Positions 6,674-13,582 of a stretch of DNA of 15,595 bases are shown here, in pieces. The stretch spans positions 1 to 15,595 of the forward strand of contig NZ_CALIBB010000200.1 in assembly GCF_938045595.1 (NCBI RefSeq), written 5' to 3'. The notes beneath the pieces are model-generated. The model made no database searches. It had not been told where the DNA came from and saw only the letters and a program-made list of their open reading frames with translations. The position numbers were made by a program, and so were the translations under genes. The first letter of the stretch is position 1. Every line of letters starts with the position of its first letter. The stretch comes from an uncultured Campylobacter sp. (GTDB lineage: Bacteria; Campylobacterota; Campylobacteria; Campylobacterales; Campylobacteraceae).

Positions 6674-7312
6674 CTAGCCTTGGATATACTCGTCCAGCTT
6701 ATCTTTATCAAAGCCCGTGATTTCTTGCTTATCGTCTAAAATTAGCGCGCCGCTCTTTTTAAATTTAGTGATGGTGCGCGAAAATGTCTCGGGGGTAACA
6801 TTTAGAATTTTGGCTATTCTAGTGTATTTCGTGCTCATAAAAATATCGAAATTCTCGCTGATAAACTTAGCGATCTTGCCGTCGCAGTTAAGCACGACTT
6901 GATTATCAAAGACCGCATTTAGCGCGCGGATCTTCTCAGACATCGATTTTAAAAGCTCCAGGCAAATCTTTGGATCGCTCATAAACTCGTTTTTAAATTT
7001 TTCATAATCGATCTTTAGCACCTCGCCGTTTGTCGAAAACACGCCGCTTGCAGGATAGCTCGTCTCTTCGAAATTTACCATCTCCGCCACGAGCGAGATG
7101 GGGCGGATCTCGCGCATATGGATCTCACGCCCCTTTGCGGAGGTTTTATAGATTTTTAAAATTCCTTTTAGCAGGATTAATAGATACTGCGAGCGCTCGC
7201 CCTCGAAAAATAAAATTTCGCCCTTTTTGTAGCTTTTATGGATGCTAATCTGCTCCAAACGATCGATTTGCGCTGCGCTTAGAGCTTTGAAATAAGGAAT
7301 TCTCTCAAGCAT
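6674..7312 (-). CDS. Crp/Fnr-family transcriptional regulator
   Basis: It has 212 residues. Residues about 1-115 form a cyclic-nucleotide-type beta-barrel (GEILFFEGER at 31-40, LLKG at 47-50), followed by the dimer helix and a C-terminal winged helix-turn-helix with the recognition segment around TRIAKILNVTPETFSRTI (164-181). The N-terminal cysteine cluster of Fnr is absent; the only cysteines are C117 and C143, so oxygen sensing through an Fe-S cluster is unlikely. The barrel does not clearly show the cAMP-binding Arg/Ser set of E. coli Crp, so the ligand is unknown. Campylobacters have regulators of this shape such as NssR (nitrosative stress), but I cannot assign this one. The gene starts 9 bases after mscL with a weak ribosome site. 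Confidence 0.88.
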   Translation of the reverse strand: MLERIPYFKALSAAQIDRLEQISIHKSYKKGEILFFEGERSQYLLILLKGILKIYKTSAKGREIHMREIRPISLVAEMVNFEETSYPASGVFSTNGEVLKIDYEKFKNEFMSDPKICLELLKSMSEKIRALNAVFDNQVVLNCDGKIAKFISENFDIFMSTKYTRIAKILNVTPETFSRTITKFKKSGALILDDKQEITGFDKDKLDEYIQG

Positions 7313-7321
7313 CGCCGCGAC

Positions 7322-7714
7322 CTATTTTTTAAGCAGGTCTCTTATCTCGCTAAGAAGTTTGACCTCTTCGCTAGGTGCGGCAGGCTCTGGAGCAGGAGCA
7401 GGCTTTTTAAGCTTATTGATCGCCTTGATCGCGCAGAATATACAAAATGCGATGATGATAAAATCGACCGTTACCTGGATAAACGAGCCATAGTTTATCG
7501 TAACGGCCGGGGTCTGCCCCACCGCTTCTTTTAGCACAATCTTAAGATCGGTAAAATTCATACCCCCAGTAAGAAGTCCTAAAACCGGCATCATGATGTC
7601 GCTTACGAGCGAGGTTACGATCTTGCCGAAAGCCCCGCCGATGACGACGCCCACCGCCATATCGATAACGTTGCCTTTCATCGCAAATTCTTTGAATTCC
7701 TGAATGAAACTCAT
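7322..7714 (-). CDS. mscL: Large-conductance mechanosensitive channel MscL
   Basis: MscL opens under membrane tension to release solutes during hypo-osmotic shock. The 130-residue protein shows the family pattern: N-terminal amphipathic helix (MSFIQEFKEFAMKGN), TM1 with the pore-lining AVGVVIGGAFGKIV (20-33), a periplasmic loop, TM2 (about 78-97), a KKPAPAPEP linker and the charged C-terminal bundle helix SEEVKLLSEIRDLLKK. Length is normal. A perfect AAGGAG stands five bases before the ATG. It is the first gene of a four-gene operon with the Crp/Fnr regulator, phosphoesterase and psd, all membrane-related except the regulator. Confidence 0.98.
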   Translation of the reverse strand: MSFIQEFKEFAMKGNVIDMAVGVVIGGAFGKIVTSLVSDIMMPVLGLLTGGMNFTDLKIVLKEAVGQTPAVTINYGSFIQVTVDFIIIAFCIFCAIKAINKLKKPAPAPEPAAPSEEVKLLSEIRDLLKK

Positions 7715-7740
7715 ATTATCTCCTTAAATAAAATGCGCCG

Positions 7741-7746
7741 ATATTA
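7741..7746 (-). promoter_or_regulatory. Candidate -10 box for the mscL operon
   Basis: Minus strand AGGCTAATATCGG. TAATAT is a four-of-six match to TATAAT, with GC just upstream. It would give a leader of about 20 bases before the mscL ATG. It is divergent from the gltX promoter, and the two share the 7715-7828 gap. Confidence 0.4.
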
Positions 7747-7790
7747 GCCTATTTTTGCTTTGTTTTTGCTTTTTATTAGGAAGTAAAAAG

Positions 7791-7796
7791 TATAAT
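7791..7796 (+). promoter_or_regulatory. Promoter (-10) for the gltX-yggT-slt operon
   Basis: Perfect TATAAT in the context AAAAAGTATAATCCC, preceded by phased T-rich tracts (7749-7784), the classic Campylobacter promoter shape without a -35 box. The predicted start is near 7803, about 26 bases before the TTG start of gltX. Confidence 0.75.
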
Positions 7797-7828
7797 CCCA
7801 GCTTAAATTTAAACCCAAAGGACCTAAA

Positions 7829-9136
7829 TTGTATCGCTTCGCTCCGTCGCCCACCGGCGATATGCATATCGGAAATTTACGCGCGGCTATTTTTAACTAC
7901 ATCTGCTCACTGCAGGATAAAAGCGGCTTTATTTTGCGTATCGAGGATACCGACACTGCGCGCAATATCGAAGGCAAAGATCAAGAGATCATCGAAATTT
8001 TAAAGCGCTTCGGCATCTCGTGGCAGAGCCTGTATTATCAAAGCAAAAATTTAAAATTTCATCAGCAGTTCGCAGCCAAGCTGCTCGCCGAGAAAAAGGC
8101 GTTTTGCTGTTTTTGTAGCGAGGAGGAGCTTGAGGCGAAAAAGCAAGCCGCCAAGGACGCGGGCGAGGCGTATCGCTACGACGGGCACTGCGAGCATTTA
8201 AGCGATGAAGAGGTGTTAAACTGTGAGAAGCCCTTTACTATCCGCCTTAAAAAACCTGATCACGCGCTGGAATTTACCGACGCGATCAAGGGCCGTATCG
8301 CATTTGAGCCGCAGAATATCGATAGCTTCGTCATCATGCGCGCGGACAAGACGCCTACATATAACTTCGCCTGCGCCTGCGACGATATGATGCAGGGCGT
8401 GAGCTTCGTAATCCGCGGCGAGGATCACGTCTCAAACACCCCAAAGCAAAACTGGATCCGCCAAAGCCTCGGCTACGACGGCGAGATCAAATACGCGCAC
8501 CTGCCGATCATATTAAATTCCGAAGGCAAAAAGATGAGCAAGCGCGAAGCTAGCTCCTCGGTAAAATGGCTGCTTCAAAGCGGCTACCTGCCCGAGGCGA
8601 TCGCGAACTATCTGATCCTGCTGGGCAACAAAACGCCGCGCGAGGTCTTTAGCATGGATGAGGCGGTGGAGTTTTTCGACATCGCTAAAATTTCAAAAAG
8701 CCCGGCTAAATTTGACGAGGACAAACTCGCTTTCATAAACCGCGAGCATATCAAAAGAGCGAGCGAGCAGCGCCTGGCGGAGCTTTTTGAGCTTGAGCCG
8801 AAATTTGCGCCTTTGATAAAATTTTACACTCAAGAAGCAAGCCTAATCCCGCAGATCAAAGAGAAGATCGCAGCGATCTACGGCGCGAAAGATATCCCGC
8901 AGGAGTGGGCGGCGCAGGCGCATGCGCTGCGAGAGGCGATCTTAAATTTATTAAGCTCAAACGGCGCTCCAATGGAATTTAATGATTTCAAAGCGGCGCT
9001 TTCGCAGGCTACAAATTTAAAGGGCAAGAGTCTATTTATGCCGCTTAGGTTTTTACTAACCGGCGCGCCGCACGGGCCGGAGCTTAGCGAGCTGTATCCG
9101 CTGATCCGCGCCGATCTGAAGGAGATCGTATGCTAG
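7829..9136 (+). CDS. gltX: Glutamyl-tRNA synthetase, short Campylobacter/Helicobacter paralogue
   Basis: A class I synthetase that charges tRNA with glutamate. HIGH motif HIGN (13-16), KMSKR (235-239), and a putative zinc site C94-x-C96 with C121-x-H123. Its 435 residues are normal. The start is TTG at 7829 with AAGGAC five bases before it; this start keeps MYRFAPSPTG intact, and no ATG fits. Epsilonproteobacteria usually have two GluRS and no GlnRS. In H. pylori one of them (the short GltX2, with a closely similar N-terminus as I remember it) glutamylates tRNA(Gln), and GatCAB then amidates it. Whether this copy is the tRNA(Glu) or the tRNA(Gln) enzyme is not decided by the sequence, though the short form points to the latter. 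The end overlaps yggT by 7 bases. Confidence 0.96.
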   Translation: MYRFAPSPTGDMHIGNLRAAIFNYICSLQDKSGFILRIEDTDTARNIEGKDQEIIEILKRFGISWQSLYYQSKNLKFHQQFAAKLLAEKKAFCCFCSEEELEAKKQAAKDAGEAYRYDGHCEHLSDEEVLNCEKPFTIRLKKPDHALEFTDAIKGRIAFEPQNIDSFVIMRADKTPTYNFACACDDMMQGVSFVIRGEDHVSNTPKQNWIRQSLGYDGEIKYAHLPIILNSEGKKMSKREASSSVKWLLQSGYLPEAIANYLILLGNKTPREVFSMDEAVEFFDIAKISKSPAKFDEDKLAFINREHIKRASEQRLAELFELEPKFAPLIKFYTQEASLIPQIKEKIAAIYGAKDIPQEWAAQAHALREAILNLLSSNGAPMEFNDFKAALSQATNLKGKSLFMPLRFLLTGAPHGPELSELYPLIRADLKEIVC

Positions 9137-9426
9137 CAAACAGCCTGATCTACGGCGCGCTCATCACTCTGCACTACGCGCTGCAAGCCTATATGATCGT
9201 GATCTTTATCGCCTGCGTTTTGAGTTTCATCCGCCCAAATCCGTTCGGTAAATTTTATAAAATCTTCCGCGTCATCTCTGCGCTTACCGAGCCTGCATTT
9301 GCGCTGGTGCGCCGCTATCTGCCTACGACTTTCGGCGGATTTGATCTTTCGCCGCTTCTTATCCTACTCGTGCTTAATTTCTTTGACAGCGCGATAATCT
9401 ATATCATCAATAGGACGGTCATTTGA
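9130..9426 (+). CDS. YggT family membrane protein
   Basis: 98 residues with two hydrophobic blocks (about 8-34 and 73-93) around the family signature VLSFIRPNPFGKFYKIFRVI, followed by ALTEPAFALVRRYLP. The FxRxNPxGxxxxxIxxLTEPxLxPxRRxxP pattern is diagnostic of YggT/YlmG. It is an inner-membrane protein; in some bacteria and plastids members are linked to cell shape, division or nucleoid placement, but no function is established for Campylobacter. It overlaps gltX by 7 bases at its start and slt by 4 at its end, so it is translationally coupled in the middle of the operon. Confidence 0.93.
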   Translation: MLANSLIYGALITLHYALQAYMIVIFIACVLSFIRPNPFGKFYKIFRVISALTEPAFALVRRYLPTTFGGFDLSPLLILLVLNFFDSAIIYIINRTVI

Positions 9427-11087
9427 AAATATTTCTGAAATTTAGCCTTGTTTTAGGACTGCTGTGCGCCGCAAGTAGCGGTAAAATTTTAAGCTACGAA
9501 CAGATCAAAGACGAACCCAAATCCCTAGCTAAGGATTATTACATCTATCGCCTAATAGATGAGACGAAATACAACAAAGCGGAGATTAAAATTTTAAAAC
9601 AAAGTATCTTTCGCTACAAAGGCAAACTAAAAGAGAAGCTAGATAGAATTTTCGGCGCCATTCGCCCTCCTAAGCGTCCGGATCGCTGCGCAGGAGTAAC
9701 GGCGGCAAATATTTTAGATGTAAATTTAACCTGCAAAAAAGCGCGCTCCTATCCAAATTTCATCGCCAAGCTAAGCCCGTCGGTGCGCGAGACGCTTGCT
9801 TCGCAGCTTGAAAAGTACCAAGACGCGGCAAGTAGAAACGCCGTAAATTTACTGCGCGGATTTAACGACGAAAATCCGAGCGAGTATTTTATGCAGAGCC
9901 GCAACGCGCAAAACTACTTTTTATATTACGACTACTTAAAAGGTGCGGGCAAAGACGCTCTGATCGACATCGACGCCGACGCAGCCTTCGTAAGCGAACT
10001 GGCTTCGCAAAAAGGCTTCAAAGCGGTTCTCAACGACGCGCTCATCAACCGCAAATATCCGAGCCTGCGCCGCTCGCTCACGGGCGTCGATCCGTCGGCT
10101 GTAGAAAAGGACGTAGCGTTTATGCTGGGCGTAAATGCCGTCATGCAGGGCGATGAAGGGGCTGCGCTTGCATTTTTTAGCCGCGCGGCTGCTAGCTTTG
10201 AGAAGCCTCACGACGTGCACAATGCGAAATTTTGGATCTACCTGCTAAACGGAGATCAAAATGTCTTGCGTCAGCTTGCTAGCAGCGATTATTACAGCCT
10301 CTACGCGCTTTATGCCAAGGAGGTCTTGGGAAATAAAAATTTAAACATAATCATCCCAAACCCCGATAAAAATTCCATCGAAGGCTACGATATCACCGAT
10401 CCTTTCGCTTGGGTTCGCACGAAAAATAGCGCTGATCGGATGTCGCGCCCGCAGCTTTTGGAATTTGCTAAAAAATTCGACACCAAGCAAAGCATCGGCG
10501 AGTACTCATACATCATGAATAAAGCAAGTGGCGGCAAGGATAACTTCTATCCGACGCCGTTTATGGAATACATCGGCGACGGCGACAACCGCCGCAAGGC
10601 GCTAATTTTGGCACTCGCCCGCCAAGAGAGCCGCTTCGTGCCCGCATCGGTATCTACATCGTATGCGCTTGGGATGATGCAATTTATGCCGTTTTTGGCC
10701 AACGAGATCGGCAAAAAGCAACTCAAAATCGACGGCTTCGATCAAGACGATATGTTCCGCCCGGAGGTCGCTTACCGCTTCGCCAACATCCATATCGACT
10801 GGTTGGAGCGCAAAATTTACAGCCCGGTTTTCATCGCATACGCTTACAACGGCGGGCTTGGGCTCGTCAAAAAGATGCTTCAGCGCGGCGATATGTTTAA
10901 TAAGGGCAAATTTGAGCCGTGGCTTAGCATGGAGCTCGTGCCGTATGCCGAGAGTAGGGACTACGGCAAAAAGGTGCTTGCAAACTTCATCATCTACTCG
11001 CAGATCCTCGATCCGCGCGCGAAAGTCTCGGTGCAACAGGAGCTGCAAGATCTGCTGATACCGAGTAGAAGCGACAGCTTCCGCTAA
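9423..11087 (+). CDS. slt: Soluble lytic murein transglycosylase
   Basis: A periplasmic enzyme that cleaves peptidoglycan glycan strands to 1,6-anhydro ends. Residues 1-19 form a signal peptide (hydrophobic through LGLLCAASS; C15 is not in a good lipobox). Residues about 25-380 are the helical superhelix domain. The GEWL-like domain has catalytic E402 in ALARQESRF, then YALGMMQFMP (414-423) and AYNGG (474-478). The 554 residues fit the Slt family, and C. jejuni has the same gene after yggT (Cj0843c, from memory). The start is TTG, overlapping the yggT stop (TTGA). A bacterial N-glycosylation sequon, D99-V-N101-L-T, is present in the exported part. It is the last clearly recognisable gene of the operon. 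Confidence 0.95.
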   Translation: MKIFLKFSLVLGLLCAASSGKILSYEQIKDEPKSLAKDYYIYRLIDETKYNKAEIKILKQSIFRYKGKLKEKLDRIFGAIRPPKRPDRCAGVTAANILDVNLTCKKARSYPNFIAKLSPSVRETLASQLEKYQDAASRNAVNLLRGFNDENPSEYFMQSRNAQNYFLYYDYLKGAGKDALIDIDADAAFVSELASQKGFKAVLNDALINRKYPSLRRSLTGVDPSAVEKDVAFMLGVNAVMQGDEGAALAFFSRAAASFEKPHDVHNAKFWIYLLNGDQNVLRQLASSDYYSLYALYAKEVLGNKNLNIIIPNPDKNSIEGYDITDPFAWVRTKNSADRMSRPQLLEFAKKFDTKQSIGEYSYIMNKASGGKDNFYPTPFMEYIGDGDNRRKALILALARQESRFVPASVSTSYALGMMQFMPFLANEIGKKQLKIDGFDQDDMFRPEVAYRFANIHIDWLERKIYSPVFIAYAYNGGLGLVKKMLQRGDMFNKGKFEPWLSMELVPYAESRDYGKKVLANFIIYSQILDPRAKVSVQQELQDLLIPSRSDSFR

Positions 11088-11127
11088 GCCGGCGGCGGGC
11101 ACGGAGGATGATTTTAAGAGGCGGCGA

Positions 11128-11388
11128 GTGCAAAAGATAATTTTCAAATACGGCGAGCGAGAAATTTTAAAAGCCGCTGCTTCAACAAAAGCGCAAAATT
11201 TGTCCGCCAAGAGCTTAGACGGGCAGATCAAAGCGGCGAAATTTTACCGCACGAGTAGGCAATGCGCTATAAAATCGTGCGGAATTTATTTTGGCTTCAG
11301 TGACGAAATTTTATCTCTTGATGCTAGCCAAAGGTTATTTCTGCCCTACACGAAAGGCGGCGCGCTATGCAAATTTTTGCGACCGTAG
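11128..11388 (+). CDS. Doubtful small ORF after slt
   Basis: GTG start with AGAGG six bases upstream; 86 residues with no recognisable motif, signal peptide or membrane segment. Its composition (Lys, Ala, Ser) resembles intergenic DNA translated through the AAATTT words common here. Its end overlaps the start of the better-supported membrane ORF at 11367 by 22 bases. It may be a real lineage-specific gene in the slt transcript, a remnant, or chance. Confidence 0.25.
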   Translation: MQKIIFKYGEREILKAAASTKAQNLSAKSLDGQIKAAKFYRTSRQCAIKSCGIYFGFSDEILSLDASQRLFLPYTKGGALCKFLRP

Positions 11389-11609
11389 TTCTCATAATAG
11401 CCGCTATTTTGTGCGTATCGTCATTAAAAGACGAAAAGAAACGCTCCGCAAATTTAGCGGCTTGCCTGTTTTTTATGGCGTTTGCGTATTGCGTGCAATT
11501 CGGCGCAGGAGACGATAGCTACGTCCGAGCGGGCGGCGCGGCGCTGATAGTCTTTTTTATCTTTGCGCTTGCTTTTTTCGAGCTTTATTTATGGGGTGAC
11601 GAGCTTTAA
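11367..11609 (+). CDS. Small three-segment membrane protein, unknown function
   Basis: 80 residues starting MQIFATVVLIIAAILC. Three hydrophobic segments (about 3-18, 29-46, 57-74) are separated by a lysine/arginine-rich loop (SLKDEKKRS) and an acidic/glycine loop (GAGDDSYVRAGG). This clean alternation makes it much more likely real than a chance frame. AAAGG lies upstream with a rather long spacing of about ten bases. It sits 280 bases after slt on the same strand and may be the last gene of that transcript, ahead of the hairpin at 11751. I do not recognise the family. Confidence 0.6.
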   Translation: MQIFATVVLIIAAILCVSSLKDEKKRSANLAACLFFMAFAYCVQFGAGDDSYVRAGGAALIVFFIFALAFFELYLWGDEL

Positions 11610-11994
11610 AATCTAAAAATTTATTGAAATTTTATCGCGGCGTTTTGTGAGCGATTAAATTAGCGCCAGAGCATAAAATTTTAAGTAGCGTGAAATCAAA
11701 TCGGGCACTTTCGGCTATGGAATTTAAACAGATAAGCTATTCGCAGATTACCCGCCGTAAGGCTGCGGCGGGTTTAAATTTAGCCTCTTTTGCGACCTGC
11801 TTGCGGCGATTCAAAATTTCGTAACTTCCGATATACAACCCGCCGTTTTGAAATTTTGGCAAGTTTTAAATTTACGCTTGCCTCCCCTGCGCCGTTTTAG
11901 CAAATTTAACAGCGCGGCGCTCACGAGCGAGAGATGATTTAATTTTACGACCTTAACTCCGCGCAAGCTGCTTTAAAATTTAGCGATCAAATTG
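11610..11994. other. Gene-free stretch between converging genes
   Basis: About 385 bases between the 3' ends of the slt-side genes (plus) and the MGYDISYH gene (minus). No ORF with a ribosome site is visible. It is rich in AAATTT words and holds a GC-rich hairpin at 11751-11772 and a small perfect hairpin CGCTCACGAGCG at 11918-11929. CCCGCCG recurs at 11751 and about 11840. No tRNA-like fold was recognised. Confidence 0.6.
11751..11772 (+). terminator. Candidate terminator after the slt transcript
   Basis: CCCGCCG (11751-11757) pairs perfectly with CGGCGGG (11766-11772), extended by an A-T pair, around an 8-base loop TAAGGCTG. It is followed by TTTAAATTTA, an interrupted T-run. It lies at the convergence of two operons, where termination is expected. 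The short T-run makes it weak or only partly intrinsic. Confidence 0.55.
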
Positions 11995-12951
11995 CTATTT
12001 AAAAAGCCCTTTTATCTTGCCGAAAAGCGACTTCTCGCCGCGTGCGGAGGTTTCGTCTTTATGATCTTCTGCGGCGGAATTCTCACTGCTGCCTTCTATC
12101 ATATCGCCGCTGCACGGGACGGAATGCTCGCCGCCTGCTTTCATTGTGCCGCCATCCGCTTCCATCACACTGCCGCTGCCCGTTGCATTGGCGCCGCGCG
12201 AGGCAGAATTCTCTCCGCCCGCAGTACCGCTTCCGCCTGCATTGCTGCACTCTATCGCTTCGCCGATCTGCTGCGCGGCGATTTCCGCATAGATCAGCGC
12301 GCCCTGCGTATCACAATTAAAAAGATTTGAAAACGACTCGGACCTATTCAGATCGATCGGATTGGGCTCAACCACCTCGGTAGCCTCAAGTAGCCCTACT
12401 TCAAGCTCCGCAGCGGAATTTAGCGCGTTTAAAAATACAGGCAAATTCTGCGCATAAAATTCATCTACGGCGGATTTGATTTCGTCGCCCGCCTCATAAT
12501 CGCGCAATAAATTTTGCACGCTAGCAGCGCTAAGATACGCGCCGCAGCAGTAATTCTCGACGATCTCGTTGTGAATTTCGCCGCTAAATTCCGCTAGAAA
12601 TTCCGCCGGCAAAACTTCGCGCCAATCGCTTATGTAGAGTTTAAATTTAAAGCTTTGCGCCGCCAAAAAGCTAAACGCCGTGCCGCGCGTGTAAAAATAC
12701 TCTCTAAAATAGCCCTGCGCCACGGCGAGGTGAAATCCGTGCGTTTTATTAAAAATACCCCCTGTGCCGTACTGTAGCGCCGAGCGGAAGCCGTCCGCGT
12801 ATTTTTCTACATAAAATTTATCCATCCCCGCTTCGCGCGCGATTTTAGCGATAGCCTCAAAATCGCCCCTCTGCGCGAGCTTTAGCGGCTCAAAATACCA
12901 CTGCGAAATTTCATCTTTGCCAATCGCGTGATAGCTTATGTCGTAACCCAC
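11995..12951 (-). CDS. Uncharacterised MGYDISYH-type protein with low-complexity tail
   Basis: 318 residues without signal peptide or membrane segment, so probably cytosolic. Residues 1-235 look like a compact folded domain: MGYDISYHAIGKDEISQWYF at the start, an aromatic central part with TRGTAFSFLAAQSFKFKLY (88-106), and NYCCGAYLSAASVQNLL (133-149). I recall proteins with a similar MxYDISYHPI start from other proteobacteria, all without known function. Residues about 236-305 are Gly/Ser/Ala/Asn/Glu-rich low complexity (bases about 12037-12246), then a short basic-amphipathic end SLFGKIKGLFK. The start is GTG at 12951 with a perfect AAGGAG five bases before it. It follows the lipoprotein gene by 10 bases and is probably co-transcribed with it. 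Confidence 0.8.
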   Translation of the reverse strand: MGYDISYHAIGKDEISQWYFEPLKLAQRGDFEAIAKIAREAGMDKFYVEKYADGFRSALQYGTGGIFNKTHGFHLAVAQGYFREYFYTRGTAFSFLAAQSFKFKLYISDWREVLPAEFLAEFSGEIHNEIVENYCCGAYLSAASVQNLLRDYEAGDEIKSAVDEFYAQNLPVFLNALNSAAELEVGLLEATEVVEPNPIDLNRSESFSNLFNCDTQGALIYAEIAAQQIGEAIECSNAGGSGTAGGENSASRGANATGSGSVMEADGGTMKAGGEHSVPCSGDMIEGSSENSAAEDHKDETSARGEKSLFGKIKGLFK

Positions 12952-12961
12952 CTTCTCTCCT

Positions 12962-13483
12962 TTAATCTTTCAGATCGATCTGCGGCTGCCAATACAGCGA
13001 CTTTGAAACTTTGCGAAATTTCATCGTGGCGCCCAGATCATTTGAGGTGCGGTAGCTAAGCACCAGCTCGTCCTTATCGCTCTTAGGCGCGGTGATCTTG
13101 TAGCGGCTTGACCACGCGATCTTAAAAAGCTCCTTTTGCAAAAGCGGATCTCCGTCGTGCAGCGGCGTTACGTTTGCGTTTGCGCCGTTAATCTGCACCG
13201 CGTGGATCTGAATCTCTTTAGGATAGGAGGTGAGCAAAAACACCTCGTCTCCAGCGGCGTTTCTAAGCTCGGGCGCGACGGGATTTAGATAGGTCGCCAC
13301 TCCCAAATAGCGATCGCCCGCGCGCACCGATTCAAATTTTTGCGTGTAGGCAAGAAACTCGTTTTTAAGCGGATCGTGACGGGGATCGTTTGCGGAGCAG
13401 GAGTTTAAAAATAGCGCTAGCGCGGCTAAGAGCGAGCCCTTCAGCAGGCCGTTTAGCGCGCCGCTAAAATCAAATTTCTTCAT
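12962..13483 (-). CDS. Small lipoprotein, Cj0842-like position
   Basis: The frame extends upstream to 13510, but AAGGA lies six bases before the ATG at 13483, so I take 173 residues starting MKKFDFSGAL. Residues 12-28 are hydrophobic and end in LNSC (C29), a lipobox with an unusual Asn at -2, so signal peptidase II processing is likely though not certain. The mature part (about 145 residues) has no further membrane segment and no motif I can name. In C. jejuni a lipoprotein gene also lies between slt and mobB on the opposite strand (Cj0842, from memory), which supports homology. It is divergent from mobB and followed by the MGYDISYH gene. Confidence 0.82.
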   Translation of the reverse strand: MKKFDFSGALNGLLKGSLLAALALFLNSCSANDPRHDPLKNEFLAYTQKFESVRAGDRYLGVATYLNPVAPELRNAAGDEVFLLTSYPKEIQIHAVQINGANANVTPLHDGDPLLQKELFKIAWSSRYKITAPKSDKDELVLSYRTSNDLGATMKFRKVSKSLYWQPQIDLKD

Positions 13484-13508
13484 CGATTTTCCTTTGAATT
13501 TTAGGCGC

Positions 13509-13514
13509 ATTTTA
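13509..13514 (-). promoter_or_regulatory. Candidate -10 box for the lipoprotein gene
   Basis: Minus strand CGTTAAAATGCG gives TAAAAT, a five-of-six match, about 25 bases before the chosen ATG at 13483. A T-rich run lies upstream (GCCTTTTAAAAAGC). It overlaps the divergent control region shared with mobB. Confidence 0.45.
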
Positions 13515-13546
13515 ACGAATTTTGCTTTTTAAAAGGCTAAATTCGC

Positions 13547-13552
13547 TACAAT
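13547..13552 (+). promoter_or_regulatory. Candidate -10 box for mobB-fbp
   Basis: CGCTACAATCTG gives TACAAT with GC upstream, an extended -10 style box preceded by TTTTGCTTTTTAAAAGG. The leader to the mobB ATG at 13583 would be about 25 bases. Confidence 0.6.
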
Positions 13553-13582
13553 CTGCTCATCTTAAAAAGCCGGATTTTAAAA

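Noticed and set aside
10602..11231. 209-residue minus-strand frame over the 3' part of slt
   Set aside because: It is antisense to the catalytic domain of slt, with no motif and no ribosome site; a GC-rich shadow frame.
11088..11994. Search for tRNA or other structured RNA in the gene-poor interval
   Set aside because: No cloverleaf, T-loop or other recognisable RNA element was seen, only short hairpins.
11992..12330. Plus-strand frame rich in Ala/Cys/His opposite the MGYDISYH tail
   Set aside because: It is a by-product of the low-complexity tail on the other strand, without a supported start.
12962..13510. Longer start for the lipoprotein at 13510
   Set aside because: It would add nine residues before MKKFDFS with no ribosome site. 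AAGGA is correctly placed for the ATG at 13483.
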